DNA from: Streptomyces roseolus
GTDB lineage: Bacteria; Actinomycetota; Actinomycetes; Streptomycetales; Streptomycetaceae
Length of the DNA stretch: 32,253 bases
Direction of reading: 5' to 3'
Assembly (NCBI RefSeq): GCF_014649855.1
Contig: NZ_BMTV01000043.1
Location: forward strand, 1-32,253
A model generated the notes under the pieces. It saw only the letters and a list, made by a program, of their open reading frames with translations. It was not told where the DNA came from and made no database searches. Positions 14,895 to 22,967 of this stretch are shown here, piece by piece (positions within the stretch are counted from its first letter, which is position 1; each line of letters starts with the position of its first letter). Made by a program: the position numbers and the translations under genes.

Positions 14895-15740
14895 ATGCCT
14901 ACCTTCCGCGCCCCCGACGGCACCCTCCTCGCCTACCACGAGTCCGGATCGGGGCCCGGCGCCCCGCTGCTCTGCCTGCCCGGCGGCCCGATGCGGGACT
15001 CCGCCTACCTCCGGGACCTGGACGGCCTCGCCGGCCGCCGGATCATCCGGCTCGACCTGCGGGGCACCGGCGCCTCCGGAGTGCCGGCCGACCCGGGGTC
15101 GTACCGCTGCGACCGGCTCGTCGGGGACGTGGAGGCGCTGCGGGTCCACCTCGGGCTCGACGCGGTCGACCTCCTCGGCCACTCGGCGGGCGCGAACCTC
15201 GCCGCGCTGTACCTGACGCGGCACGCGGAGCGGGTCCGGCGGCTGGTGCTCGTGACGCCGGGACCCGCGGCGGCCGGGATCGTGCCGGCGCCGGAGGAGC
15301 GGCTGGCGGCGGCGCGGCTGCGGGCCGGGGAGCCGTGGTTCGCGGAGGCGTACGCGGCGCTGGAGGAGATGACGGCGGGGCGCGGGACCGAGGCGGTCTT
15401 CGCGAAGGTCATGCCGTTCTTCCACGGCACCTGGGACGACGCGGCACGCGAGCGGGAAGCGGACACGGCCCGGCAGCGGAACGCCGAGGCGGCCGGGGTC
15501 TACGGCGGCGAGGGCGCCTACGACCCGGCGGCGACGCGCGCGGTCTTCGCGGAGTTCGGGCGGCCCGTGCTGGTCCTCGCCGGCGAGGGCGACGCGAACA
15601 CCCCGCCGCCGACGGCCGCCGCGTACGCGGAGCTGTTCCCGCAGGCCCGGCTGGAGGTTCTGAAGGACGGCGGGCACTTCCCGTGGCACGACGACGCGGA
15701 GTGGTTCGCGGGACACGTCGCGGAGTTCCTGGACGCGTAG
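14895..15740 (+). CDS. Alpha/beta hydrolase (peptidase S33/proline iminopeptidase-like)
   Basis: 281 residues from the ATG at 14895 (an ATG at 14883 would add four). The alpha/beta hydrolase fold is marked by the oxyanion region LLCLPGGPMRD, RLDLRGTGASG, and the nucleophile elbow LLGHSAGANLAALY with serine in G-H-S-A-G. The likely acid is in LAGEGDANTPP and the histidine in KDGGHFPWHDD. A lid of about 75 residues separates the halves. No signal peptide, so cytoplasmic. The substrate is unknown; aminopeptidase or esterase activity is likely. Its upstream side is the hexamer array, and no clear ribosome site is visible. Confidence 0.88.
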   Translation: MPTFRAPDGTLLAYHESGSGPGAPLLCLPGGPMRDSAYLRDLDGLAGRRIIRLDLRGTGASGVPADPGSYRCDRLVGDVEALRVHLGLDAVDLLGHSAGANLAALYLTRHAERVRRLVLVTPGPAAAGIVPAPEERLAAARLRAGEPWFAEAYAALEEMTAGRGTEAVFAKVMPFFHGTWDDAAREREADTARQRNAEAAGVYGGEGAYDPAATRAVFAEFGRPVLVLAGEGDANTPPPTAAAYAELFPQARLEVLKDGGHFPWHDDAEWFAGHVAEFLDA

Positions 15741-15757
15741 GCGGCACGGCGGGTTCG

Positions 15758-15777
15758 GCGCCCCTGGACGCGGGGCG
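15758..15777 (+). terminator. Weak hairpin after alpha/beta hydrolase
   Basis: CGCCCC (15759-15764) and GGGGCG (15772-15777) can pair across a 7-nt loop, 18 bp after the stop. A modest candidate terminator. Confidence 0.35.
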
Positions 15778-15872
15778 TCGTCCCGTACAACCTTCCGGGC
15801 GGGCGGCGGGTCTGGTGGGTGCGGTGCTGTGGCGCCGCACCCGCTCTTCCCCTCGTCCGAGGAGGCCCCGCC

Positions 15873-17975
15873 TTGTCCCGTGCCCGTGCCCGCGCCGGCG
15901 TCCACCGTGCCCGCGCGTCCCGGCTCCGCCTGACCGCCGCCCTGGCCGTCACCCTCGCCGCGACGACCGCCGCCACCGTGGCCGGCCCGGGCGTCGCGGC
16001 GGCGGCTCCCGCCGCGCTGACGCAGGAGGCGGGCGCGGAGGCGACGGTTCCGCTGATCGAGGCGACGGAACGCGTGGACGGCGCCGGTGCCACCGGCTTC
16101 CTCACCAACGGCTGGATCGACCACTGGGTACGGTACGACGGCACCTCCGTCGAACTCCCGAGCATCAGCGGGGACTACCGGGGCACGCCCGGATCGGACC
16201 TCGTGGTGGGGAACAACGGCAGCCACTACACCGTGCACGACATGGCGAAGGGCGGCGACCCCCTTCGCATCGAGGGCAATTACTGGCTGTGGGCGGTCAA
16301 CGGCTCGACGCTCGTGACGGTCGACAGCTACACCAAGCAGCTCCGCCTGGTCGGCCGGGCCTCCGACGGGCGGACCGTCACCCGCGAGGTGACCGGGCTC
16401 CCGTACGGACAGCCCGAGGGCGTCAGCTCCACGACCCCCGGAACGATCGCGGTCCACCTGGGGGGGACCAGCGGGATCAAGCTGGTCGACGTCGCCACGG
16501 CAGCCGTCGTCGAGTCGTACGACGCCGACTCCGACGCCTCCTTGATCCAGGTCACTCCCGGCCACGTGTCCTGGGTCTCCGACGGCAGGACCACAGTGGT
16601 CGACCGGAAGACCGGGGAGACCCGGGAACTGCCCTACCCGGGCCGGCTCGTCCTGGGTGACGAGTGGCTCGCGGTCAAGGAGGGCTCCAGGCTCACGCTC
16701 CGGTCGCGGACGGACGGCCGGACGGTCGAGCCGTTCCTGTACCCGGGCGACATGGCGATCGGCCTCGACGGCACGCTCGTCGTGCGGGGCAGCACGACGA
16801 CGGTGCACGACGCCGTGTTCCGCGTCGCCCTGGGCGCGGACGGCGCCCCGGCGGTGACCGTGGTGGCGGACTTCCCCGAACCCCCGCCCCTCGCCCTGCG
16901 GAGCGTGACGGTGCCGAGCCGGATCACCACCTCCTGGGCGCGGTTCAGCTGGGAGTTCAACCGGGAGGCGGACGCCGACTTCTGGGTGACGCACAAGGCC
17001 ACCGGCCGCACGGAGCTGCTGCGCGACAACATGAACCCGTTCGTCGACTGGGACACCACCGTGGGCCGCCTCTTCGGCGCCTACAACGGCGAGTACACGT
17101 GGAAGCTGTCCGCCGGCTCCATCGAACGGACGGGCACCTTCACCCTGGCCCGCCCGACGCAGGCGCGCGACTTCAACGACAACGGCGGCGCCGACGCGCT
17201 CGTCCGCGACGGCGCGGGCAACCTCTCGGCGTACGGGATCGGCCAGATCGTCGGCATGAAGGACCGGGAGTGCTACGAGGAGGGCTGCCCGCCCGTCGTC
17301 CACAAGCCGGACGCCGAGCGTCTCGGCACCGGCGGATGGAACACGTACACGCTGATGGCCGCGCCGGGGAACCTGGCCGGCGGAGCGGCCGACGACATCG
17401 TCGGACGGGACCGTGACGGCGTGCTGTGGCTGCATCAGAGCGAGAAGCAGAAGCTGCTGCCGCGCACGAAGATCGGCGGCGGCTGGCAGGTCTACAACAA
17501 GATCACCGGCGGCAGCGACCTGAACGGCGACGGACGCGGCGACCTGCTCGCGACCGACGCCTCCGGCGTGCTGTGGTTCTACGCCTCCACCGGCGACGCC
17601 AGGGCGCCCTTCAAGGCCCGCAAGAGGGTCGGCGGCGGCTGGCAGGCCTACGACCTCCTCGCCGCGCCCGGGAACGTCGCCGGCGCCTCCGGCGGCGACC
17701 TCCTCGCCCGCGACCGGGACGGCGTCCTCTGGCTCTACCTCGGCAAGGGCGACGGCACCTTCACCGCCCGCCGCAAGATCGGCGGCGGCTGGCAGAAGTA
17801 CACCCGGATCATCGCCGGCGGGAAGAGCCCCTGGCACCCCGTCACCGACCTCTACGCGATCGGCCCGTCCGGCTCCGCGCACTACCGCGGTACCAACAGC
17901 ACCACCCGCCCCTTCGACGCCGCGGACGTCCTGCCCCTGCGCACCGACTCCACCACCTACAAGACCGTCTTCTAG
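15873..17975 (+). CDS. Secreted FG-GAP/VCBS repeat protein
   Basis: 700 residues from a TTG at 15873, chosen because GAGGAGG lies 7 nt upstream and the product then starts with a clean signal peptide: a basic RARARAGVHRARASRLR region, a hydrophobic ALAVTLAATTAATVAG core and cleavage near VAAAAPA. Residues ~60-330 form a beta-propeller-like region (LWAVNGSTLVTVDS, GDYRGTPGSDLVVGNNG). A middle Ig-like segment contains FSWEFNREADADFWV. Residues ~425-690 hold FG-GAP/VCBS-type repeats: 'FNDNGGADALVRDGAG', 'LNGDGRGDLLATDASGVLWF', 'GGDLLARDRDGVLWLYLG', each followed by GGGWQxY. Such repeats fold as calcium-bound propellers on secreted proteins. The partner or ligand is unknown. Confidence 0.88.
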   Translation: MSRARARAGVHRARASRLRLTAALAVTLAATTAATVAGPGVAAAAPAALTQEAGAEATVPLIEATERVDGAGATGFLTNGWIDHWVRYDGTSVELPSISGDYRGTPGSDLVVGNNGSHYTVHDMAKGGDPLRIEGNYWLWAVNGSTLVTVDSYTKQLRLVGRASDGRTVTREVTGLPYGQPEGVSSTTPGTIAVHLGGTSGIKLVDVATAAVVESYDADSDASLIQVTPGHVSWVSDGRTTVVDRKTGETRELPYPGRLVLGDEWLAVKEGSRLTLRSRTDGRTVEPFLYPGDMAIGLDGTLVVRGSTTTVHDAVFRVALGADGAPAVTVVADFPEPPPLALRSVTVPSRITTSWARFSWEFNREADADFWVTHKATGRTELLRDNMNPFVDWDTTVGRLFGAYNGEYTWKLSAGSIERTGTFTLARPTQARDFNDNGGADALVRDGAGNLSAYGIGQIVGMKDRECYEEGCPPVVHKPDAERLGTGGWNTYTLMAAPGNLAGGAADDIVGRDRDGVLWLHQSEKQKLLPRTKIGGGWQVYNKITGGSDLNGDGRGDLLATDASGVLWFYASTGDARAPFKARKRVGGGWQAYDLLAAPGNVAGASGGDLLARDRDGVLWLYLGKGDGTFTARRKIGGGWQKYTRIIAGGKSPWHPVTDLYAIGPSGSAHYRGTNSTTRPFDAADVLPLRTDSTTYKTVF

Positions 17976-17989
17976 GCCCCGTTCACGCT

Positions 17990-18042
17990 CCCCGTCCCCG
18001 GCCCGCCCGTGTCCCCCGTCACGTCGCGGGCCGGGGACGGGG
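17990..18042 (+). terminator. 17-bp perfect-stem terminator
   Basis: CCCCGTCCCCGGCCCGC (17990-18006) pairs perfectly with 18026-18042 across a 19-nt loop. It lies just after the FG-GAP gene stop and ends 17 bp before the SGNH hydrolase start, so that gene's promoter must overlap or lie inside the hairpin unless it depends on read-through. Confidence 0.85.
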
Positions 18043-18059
18043 TCCGGGATGATGGGAGC

Positions 18060-18743
18060 ATGCGTTTTCTGTTCGTCGGCGACAGCATGACCATCGGACG
18101 CGCCGGCGACTGGACCTGGCGTCACCGCATGTGGGAGCACCTGGAGACGGTGATGCCCGGCGGTTACGAGATCGTCGGGCCCCGGGACGGGCTGTACGTG
18201 CCCGAGGGGGAGCCGGGAGACCCCCGGGGGTACGCCGATCCCGCGTTCCCGGCCGCCGCCCGCCGGCACCTGGCCGGGTGGGGCGAGGGGTGGCTGCACA
18301 TGGCGCCGGTCATCGGGGAGACCGTCGCCGCGACCCGCGCGGACGTCCTGCTCGTCTCGCTCGGCCTGATCGACCTCGGGTTCTACACGAACAGCGACCA
18401 GACCGAGGAGAACGTGCGGGCGTTCGTCGGCGCCGCCCGGGCCGCGAACCCGGGGATCCGGGCCGTGCTGCTGCCCGTGATCCCCAACGTCCGGGCCACC
18501 TACGACGACGCCTTCGCCGCCGAGTGCGCCCGTTTCAACGAACTGCTGGCGAAGGCGGTCGCCGACCTCGACAGCCCCGCCTCGCCGCTGCTGCTGGCGT
18601 CGGTGCCGGAGTCGTACGACCTGCGGACGGACACGTACGACGGCACGCACCCGGGTCCGAGCGGCGAGCACAAGCTGGCCGCCGCCTTCGCCGACGCGAT
18701 GCACCAGGCGTGGGGGCTGGGCGGGCGCTACCCGGCGCGGTAG
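18060..18743 (+). CDS. SGNH/GDSL family hydrolase
   Basis: 227 residues from the ATG at 18060. Block I MRFLFVGDSMTIGRAGDW carries the nucleophile serine in GDS. A block II/III-type stretch follows (DVLLVSLGLIDLGFYTNSDQ), with the usual GxND asparagine block not canonical. Block V has TYDGTHPGPSGEHKLAAAFA with the catalytic Asp and His. It is an esterase/lipase or acetylhydrolase type; the substrate is unknown. There is no signal peptide, unlike many GDSL lipases. An upstream in-frame start at 18009 lies within the terminator hairpin and is rejected. Convergent with the aldo/keto reductase. Confidence 0.88.
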   Translation: MRFLFVGDSMTIGRAGDWTWRHRMWEHLETVMPGGYEIVGPRDGLYVPEGEPGDPRGYADPAFPAAARRHLAGWGEGWLHMAPVIGETVAATRADVLLVSLGLIDLGFYTNSDQTEENVRAFVGAARAANPGIRAVLLPVIPNVRATYDDAFAAECARFNELLAKAVADLDSPASPLLLASVPESYDLRTDTYDGTHPGPSGEHKLAAAFADAMHQAWGLGGRYPAR

Positions 18744-18764
18744 CGCCCGCCCCGCACGCGGGCG
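18744..18764. terminator. Bidirectional hairpin between SGNH hydrolase and aldo/keto reductase
   Basis: CGCCCGC (18744-18750) pairs with GCGGGCG (18758-18764) around a 7-nt loop, filling the 25-bp gap between the two convergent stops. Confidence 0.7.
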
Positions 18765-18768
18765 GCCC

Positions 18769-19758
18769 CTACCAGGCGAAGGCCTCCGGCGACGGGCCCG
18801 GGCCCGGGAAGATCGCGTCCAGCTCGGCGAGGAGCTCGTCCGACAGGTCGAGCTCCAGGGCGCGCAGGGCGCCCGCCAGCTGCTCCGGGGTGCGGGGGCC
18901 GACGATCGGGCCGGTCACGCCGGGGCGGGTGAGGAGCCAGGCCAGGCCGACCTCGCCGGGGGCGAGGCCGTGCTTGTCGAGGAGGTCCTCGTACGCCTGG
19001 AACCGCTCCCGCTCCGCCGGGTCCGCGAGGGTCTCCGCGGCCCGGCCCTCGGTGCGGCGCTTGCCCTCGGTCTCCTTCTTCAGGACGCCGCCGAGCAGGC
19101 CGCCGTGCAGCGGCGACCACGGGATGACGCCGAGGCCGTACTCCTGCGCGGCCGGGATGACCTCCATCTCGGCGCGGCGCTCGTAGAGGTTGTAGAGGCA
19201 CTGCTCGCTGACCAGGCCGACCATGCCGCGGCGGGCGGCGGCCTCGTTCGCCTGGGCGATCTTGTAGCCGGGGAAGTTGGAGGAGCCGGCGTAGAGGATC
19301 TTGCCCTGCTGGATCAGGACGTCGATCGCCTGCCACACCTCCTCGAAGGGCGTGGCGCGGTCGACGTGGTGGAACTGGTAGACGTCGATGTGGTCGGTGC
19401 CGAGCCGCTTGAGGCTGGCGTCGACGGCGCGGCGGATGTTGAGGGCGGAGATCTTGTCGTGGTTCGGCCAGGCCTCGCCGTCGGCGGCCATGTTGCCGTA
19501 GACCTTGGTGGCGAGGACGGTGCGGTCGCGGCGGCCGTCGCCCTTCGCGAACCAGGAGCCGATGATCTCCTCGGTGCGGCCCTTGTTCTCGCCCCAGCCG
19601 TAGACGTTGGCCGTGTCGAAGAAGTTCAGGCCGGCGTCGAGCGCCGCGTCCATGATGGCGTGGCTGGTGGCCTCGTCGGTCTGCGGGCCGAAGTTCATCG
19701 TGCCGAGGACGAGGCGGCTGACCTTGAGTCCGGTGCGTCCGAGCTGCGTGTACTCCAT
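18769..19758 (-). CDS. Aldo/keto reductase
   Basis: 329 residues, cytoplasmic NADPH-dependent (beta/alpha)8 barrel. The catalytic tetrad is visible: Asp and Tyr in FFDTANVYGWGENKG, Lys in TVLATKVYGNMAADG and His in DVYQFHHVDRATPFEE. The C-terminal cofactor site reads TGPIVGPRTPEQLAGALRAL. It is closest to the voltage-gated potassium channel beta-subunit/YghZ-like or general stress reductase group; the substrate is unknown. The start ATG at 19758 fits the MEYTQLGRTGLKVSRLVLGT opening. Its start lies 66 nt beyond the small membrane peptide stop on the same strand, so it may be last in a thpR-peptide-AKR unit or have its own promoter. Confidence 0.93.
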   Translation of the reverse strand: MEYTQLGRTGLKVSRLVLGTMNFGPQTDEATSHAIMDAALDAGLNFFDTANVYGWGENKGRTEEIIGSWFAKGDGRRDRTVLATKVYGNMAADGEAWPNHDKISALNIRRAVDASLKRLGTDHIDVYQFHHVDRATPFEEVWQAIDVLIQQGKILYAGSSNFPGYKIAQANEAAARRGMVGLVSEQCLYNLYERRAEMEVIPAAQEYGLGVIPWSPLHGGLLGGVLKKETEGKRRTEGRAAETLADPAERERFQAYEDLLDKHGLAPGEVGLAWLLTRPGVTGPIVGPRTPEQLAGALRALELDLSDELLAELDAIFPGPGPSPEAFAW

Positions 19759-19824
19759 GGGCCACCAGCCAACTCGTTGGAGCGCGCTCGAAGCAAGGGC
19801 CTGCCGGTGGAGGGCGCGGGCGCG

Positions 19825-19914
19825 CTACTGGCCGACCACCGATGCCACCGCGATGATCGCGAACATCAGTACGAGTACGCCGGCCATGATCTGGTTACGA
19901 GTCTTCGGATCCAC
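19825..19914 (-). CDS. Small single-span membrane peptide (29 aa)
   Basis: A 30-codon frame, GTG start at 19914 and TAG stop at 19825. The peptide begins MDPKTRNQIMAG and continues as one hydrophobic helix VLVLMFAIIAVASVVGQ, so it has a short charged cytoplasmic end and one membrane span. The start is 9 nt after the RNA ligase stop on the same strand, suggesting translational coupling. The AKR gene follows 66 nt later. Codon choice is less GC-biased than its neighbours (several GTA, ATG and ATC), as is common for very small membrane proteins. From memory, similar short peptides occur in other Streptomyces, but this was not checked. Function unknown. Confidence 0.6.
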   Translation of the reverse strand: MDPKTRNQIMAGVLVLMFAIIAVASVVGQ

Positions 19915-19923
19915 CCGTCGAGG

Positions 19924-20508
19924 TTAACCCGGGTCCTCCTCCCGCCCCTCCAGCGGCCAGGTCTCCACCGTCTCGTACCGGGGCTGCTCCCCCGCCACCC
20001 CGCCCACCGGCAGGTTCGAGCGGACCAGGGCCAGCTCGCCGACCTCCCAGCGCGTCCCCTCGAAGCCGTCGAGGGCTTCGAGGAACGGGGCCAGCGGGGC
20101 GCCCTCGCCGCGGGCGCGGGCGATCGTCAGATGGGGCTGGTAGCGGCGGTGCTCCTCCATCGGGATCCCCGCCCGGCGCGCCGCCGCGTCGGCGCGCTCG
20201 GCGAGCCGCCGCAGGGCGTCCAGGTCGCCGGCGGCGCCGGTCCACAGGGCGCGCGGACCGAAGTGGCCGGCGCCGCGCAGCCGCAGCCCGAAGGGCGCGG
20301 TGCGGCGGGCGGCACGGGCCAGCCGGGCGTGGAGGTCCGGCAGGAGCCCGTCGTCGACCTCCCCCATGAACGCGAGCGTGAAGTGCCATCCGGGCCGGGA
20401 CGTCCACCGCAGGGCCTCCGCGCCGGGCAGGGCGTGCAGCGCGTCGACGGCGGCACCGAGCTCGGCGAGCGCCCCGGCGGGCGGCAGGACAGCGGCGAAA
20501 ACCCTCAT
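19924..20508 (-). CDS. thpR: RNA 2',3'-cyclic phosphodiesterase (2'-5' RNA ligase family)
   Basis: 194 residues from the ATG at 20508. It belongs to the 2H phosphoesterase superfamily, with both catalytic HxT/S motifs: GWHFTLAFMG (about residue 47) and YQPHLTIARAR (about 127). The opening MRVFAAVLPPAGALAELG is the typical ThpR start, and the length matches the family. The enzyme hydrolyses 2',3'-cyclic phosphates on RNA in vitro; its cellular role is unclear. The frame is open upstream to 20769 but overlaps the divergent GNAT gene, so the shorter start is chosen. Divergent from GNAT by 34 bp. Confidence 0.92.
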   Translation of the reverse strand: MRVFAAVLPPAGALAELGAAVDALHALPGAEALRWTSRPGWHFTLAFMGEVDDGLLPDLHARLARAARRTAPFGLRLRGAGHFGPRALWTGAAGDLDALRRLAERADAAARRAGIPMEEHRRYQPHLTIARARGEGAPLAPFLEALDGFEGTRWEVGELALVRSNLPVGGVAGEQPRYETVETWPLEGREEDPG

Positions 20509-20542
20509 GTCCGTCAGTGTGGCAGCGGATAGCCTCGGCCGG

Positions 20543-21055
20543 ATGGACCACGCGATCACGATCAGGCGGGGCGGCCCCGCGGACCTGCCGGCCGTCCTCG
20601 GGATACTCGACAGCGCCGTCGCCTGGCTCAACGGCAGGGGGATCACCGCCCAGTGGGGCACCGACCCCTTCACCAGCCGCCCGAAGACGGTCGAGCACGT
20701 CGGGCGGGTGATGGGCGAGGGCACCCCGTGGATCGCGGAGGTGGACGGCGTCCCGGCCGGCACGCTCACGCTGACCCCGCACCCCGGCGCGTACGTACCG
20801 CCGGCCGGGGAGCCGGAGCGGTACGTGCGCTACCTCGCCACGGACGGCCGGTTCCACGGCCTCGGGGTGGGGGCGGCGCTGCTCGCCCACGCGGCGGAGG
20901 AGACCCGCCGCGAGGGCGTCTCGCTGCTCCGCGTGGACTGCTTCGCGGGCGGCGAGGGCCGTCTCGTCGCGTACTACGAGCGCCAGGGCTTCACCCGCAC
21001 CGACCCGTTCGCGGTCGGCGACTGGCCGGGCCAGGTCCTGGAGATGCGGGTCTGA
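20543..21055 (+). CDS. GNAT family N-acetyltransferase
   Basis: 170 residues from the ATG at 20543. The GNAT fold shows ITIRRGGPADLPAVLGILD at the N-terminus and WIAEVDGVPAGTLTL in the middle. The acetyl-CoA loop follows (RYLATDGRFHGLGVGAALL), then LLRVDCFAGGEGRLVAYYERQGF. The substrate is unknown. It is divergent from the RNA ligase gene with a 34-bp spacer and no strong Shine-Dalgarno. A long hairpin terminator follows directly after its stop. Confidence 0.9.
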   Translation: MDHAITIRRGGPADLPAVLGILDSAVAWLNGRGITAQWGTDPFTSRPKTVEHVGRVMGEGTPWIAEVDGVPAGTLTLTPHPGAYVPPAGEPERYVRYLATDGRFHGLGVGAALLAHAAEETRREGVSLLRVDCFAGGEGRLVAYYERQGFTRTDPFAVGDWPGQVLEMRV

Positions 21056-21123
21056 GCGCGCACGGGACCTCGGCGGTTCCGCGCGGGGGCGGGGGCCGCC
21101 GAGGGCCCCGTCCCCGTGCGCGC
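21056..21123. terminator. Long bipartite hairpin filling the GNAT/MFS convergent gap
   Basis: The outer stem GCGCGCACGGG (21056-21066) pairs with CCCGTGCGCGC (21113-21123). The inner stem CTCGGCGG (21069-21076) pairs with CCGCCGAG (21096-21103), with a G-rich 19-nt loop. The outer stem starts one base after the GNAT stop and ends two bases before the MFS stop, so the whole gap is one bidirectional terminator. Confidence 0.85.
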
Positions 21124-21125
21124 CG

Positions 21126-22481
21126 TCAGGCCGCCGTCGCCAGGCGTTCCGGGGCCGCGCGGGGGACGAAGCGGACGCTGGGGTGGCCGTGGCGCCAGCC
21201 CATGGCGAGCCGCAGGTTGCCGATGCGGGCCAGGACGAGGCCGATGGCCGCGGCGGCGGCGAGGGAGACCAGGCCGCCGGTGGCGAAGCCGGCGCGGGCG
21301 CCGTACGTGTCGGTGACCCAGCCCAGGAGCGGCGCGCCGATCGGGGTGCCGCCCGCGAAGACCATCATGTAGAGGCTCATCACGCGGCCCCGCATGGCCG
21401 GGTCCGTCGCCATCTGGACGGCCGAGTTCGCGGTGATGTTCACCGTGAGGCCGATCATGCCGATGGGGACGAGCAGCAGCGCGAACATCCAGAAGGACGG
21501 CGAGAGGGCCGCCATGACCTCCAGGACGCCGAAGACGCCTGCGGCGATCACCAGCATCCGCAGCCGGGTGGAGCCGCGGCGGGCCGCGAGCAGGGCGCCC
21601 GCGAGGGAGCCGGCCGCCATCAGGGTGTTGAGGAAGCCGTAGGTGCCGGCGCCGACGTGGAAGACCTCGTCGGAGAAGGCGGTCAGCCAGATCGGGAAGT
21701 TGAACCCGAAGGTGCCGATGAAGCCGACCAGGACGATCGGCCAGATCAGGTCGGGGCGCCCGGCGACGTACCGCAGGCCCTCGCGGAGCTGGCCCTTGCC
21801 GCGCGGGGCGCGCTCGACCTTGTGGAGCTCACCCGTCCGCATCAGCCACAGGGCGGTCAGCGGCGCGAGGAAGGACAGGCCGTTGATGAGGAAGGCCCAG
21901 CCGCTGCCGACCCCGGCGATCAGGACGCCGGCGACGGCGGGGCCGACGAGCCGGGCGGACTGGAAGTTGGCCGAGTTCAGCGAGACCGCGTTGCGGAGCT
22001 GGTCGGGGCCGACCATCTCGGAGACGAAGGACTGCCGGGCCGGGTTGTCGACGACCGTCACCATGCCGAGGAGGAAGGCGATCAGGTAGACGTGCCAGAC
22101 CTGGACGTGGCCGGAGAGGGTCAGGACGGCGAGCGCGAGGCCGCACAGGCCGAGGGCGGCCTGGCTGACGAGGAGCAGGCGCCGCTTCGGGTAGCGGTCG
22201 GCGATGACCCCGCCGTAGAGGCCGAAGAGGAGCATCGGCAGGAACTGCAGGGCGGTGGTGACGCCGACGGCGGCGGCCGAGCCGGTGAGGCTCAGGACGA
22301 GCCAGTCCTGGGTGATCCGGGCCATCCACGTACCGGTGTTGGAGACGATCGCTCCGGTGAAGAACAGCCGGTAGTTCCGGATGGAGAGCGAGGAGAAGGT
22401 TCCCTTGCGGGCCTTCCCGCCCCCTCGGGTAGTGGTGGGTTTGTGGACGGGTGCGGAGTCTGCTCCGGGTCCCGTACTCAA
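21126..22481 (-). CDS. MFS transporter (MFS_3/EntS-like exporter)
   Basis: 451 residues from a TTG at 22481 with GAGGAGG about 9 nt upstream. About 12 membrane helices are visible, with the MFS signature between TM2 and TM3 (YGGVIADRYPKRRLLLVSQA). Features of the MFS_3 enterobactin-exporter-like group include TGTWMARITQDWLVLSLTGS, DNPARQSFVSEMVGPDQLRNAVSLNS and the C-terminal PAMRGRVMSLYMMVFAGGTPIGAPL. Likely a proton-coupled drug or metabolite exporter; the substrate is unknown. It follows the marR-type gene by 27 nt on the same strand, so its expression is probably controlled by that regulator. Confidence 0.92.
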   Translation of the reverse strand: MSTGPGADSAPVHKPTTTRGGGKARKGTFSSLSIRNYRLFFTGAIVSNTGTWMARITQDWLVLSLTGSAAAVGVTTALQFLPMLLFGLYGGVIADRYPKRRLLLVSQAALGLCGLALAVLTLSGHVQVWHVYLIAFLLGMVTVVDNPARQSFVSEMVGPDQLRNAVSLNSANFQSARLVGPAVAGVLIAGVGSGWAFLINGLSFLAPLTALWLMRTGELHKVERAPRGKGQLREGLRYVAGRPDLIWPIVLVGFIGTFGFNFPIWLTAFSDEVFHVGAGTYGFLNTLMAAGSLAGALLAARRGSTRLRMLVIAAGVFGVLEVMAALSPSFWMFALLLVPIGMIGLTVNITANSAVQMATDPAMRGRVMSLYMMVFAGGTPIGAPLLGWVTDTYGARAGFATGGLVSLAAAAAIGLVLARIGNLRLAMGWRHGHPSVRFVPRAAPERLATAA

Positions 22482-22508
22482 AGTGCGTCGCCTCCTCGGC
22501 GCTCGGGT

Positions 22509-22952
22509 TCAGAGATGGGCGAGCTTCTCCAGGACGGGAGCGGCCGCGCGCAGTACGGCCCACTCGTCCTCGTCCAGCCCCTCGGCGAGGGAGGCCAGCC
22601 AGGCGTTCCGCTTGCGGCGGGCGTCCTCGAGCATGGCCTCGGCCCGCTCGGTCTGGCTGACCACCTTCTGCCGGCGGTCGTCGGGATGCGGCTCCAGCCG
22701 GACCAGTCCCTTGGCTTCGAGCAGGGCGACGATGCGGGTCATCGACGGCGGCTGTACGTGCTCTTTGCGGGCCAGCTCACCGGGGGTGGCGGAGCCGCAG
22801 AGGGCCAGGGTGCCGAGCACCGACATCTCGGTCGGGCTCAGCGACTCGTCGACGCGCTGACGCTTGAGGCGCCGGCTCAGCCGCATGACGGACGAGCGGA
22901 TTGCGTTCACGGCCGCGGCGTCGTCGGCGGTGCCGTGGGACAGGTCGGGCAT
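22509..22952 (-). CDS. MarR family transcriptional regulator
   Basis: 147 residues, a dimeric winged helix-turn-helix protein. The recognition region reads SPTEMSVLGTLALCGSATPG, then ELARKEHVQPPSMTRIVALLEAKGLV and the wing RLEPHPDDRRQKVVSQT. The flanking helices provide the dimer interface. It is the first gene of a MarR-MFS operon, a common arrangement in which a ligand relieves repression of the exporter. A perfect palindrome immediately upstream of the start is the likely autoregulatory operator. The start ATG at 22952 has only a weak ribosome site. Confidence 0.93.
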   Translation of the reverse strand: MPDLSHGTADDAAAVNAIRSSVMRLSRRLKRQRVDESLSPTEMSVLGTLALCGSATPGELARKEHVQPPSMTRIVALLEAKGLVRLEPHPDDRRQKVVSQTERAEAMLEDARRKRNAWLASLAEGLDEDEWAVLRAAAPVLEKLAHL

Positions 22953-22954
22953 GT

Positions 22955-22967
22955 AGTTAGCCTAACT
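22955..22967. promoter_or_regulatory. Candidate MarR operator
   Basis: AGTTAG-C-CTAACT is a perfect palindrome around one central base, 2 bp upstream of the MarR start codon, in AT-rich sequence. A related half-site, GACTAA (22977-22982), lies just upstream. The position fits autorepression of the MarR-MFS operon. Confidence 0.55.
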
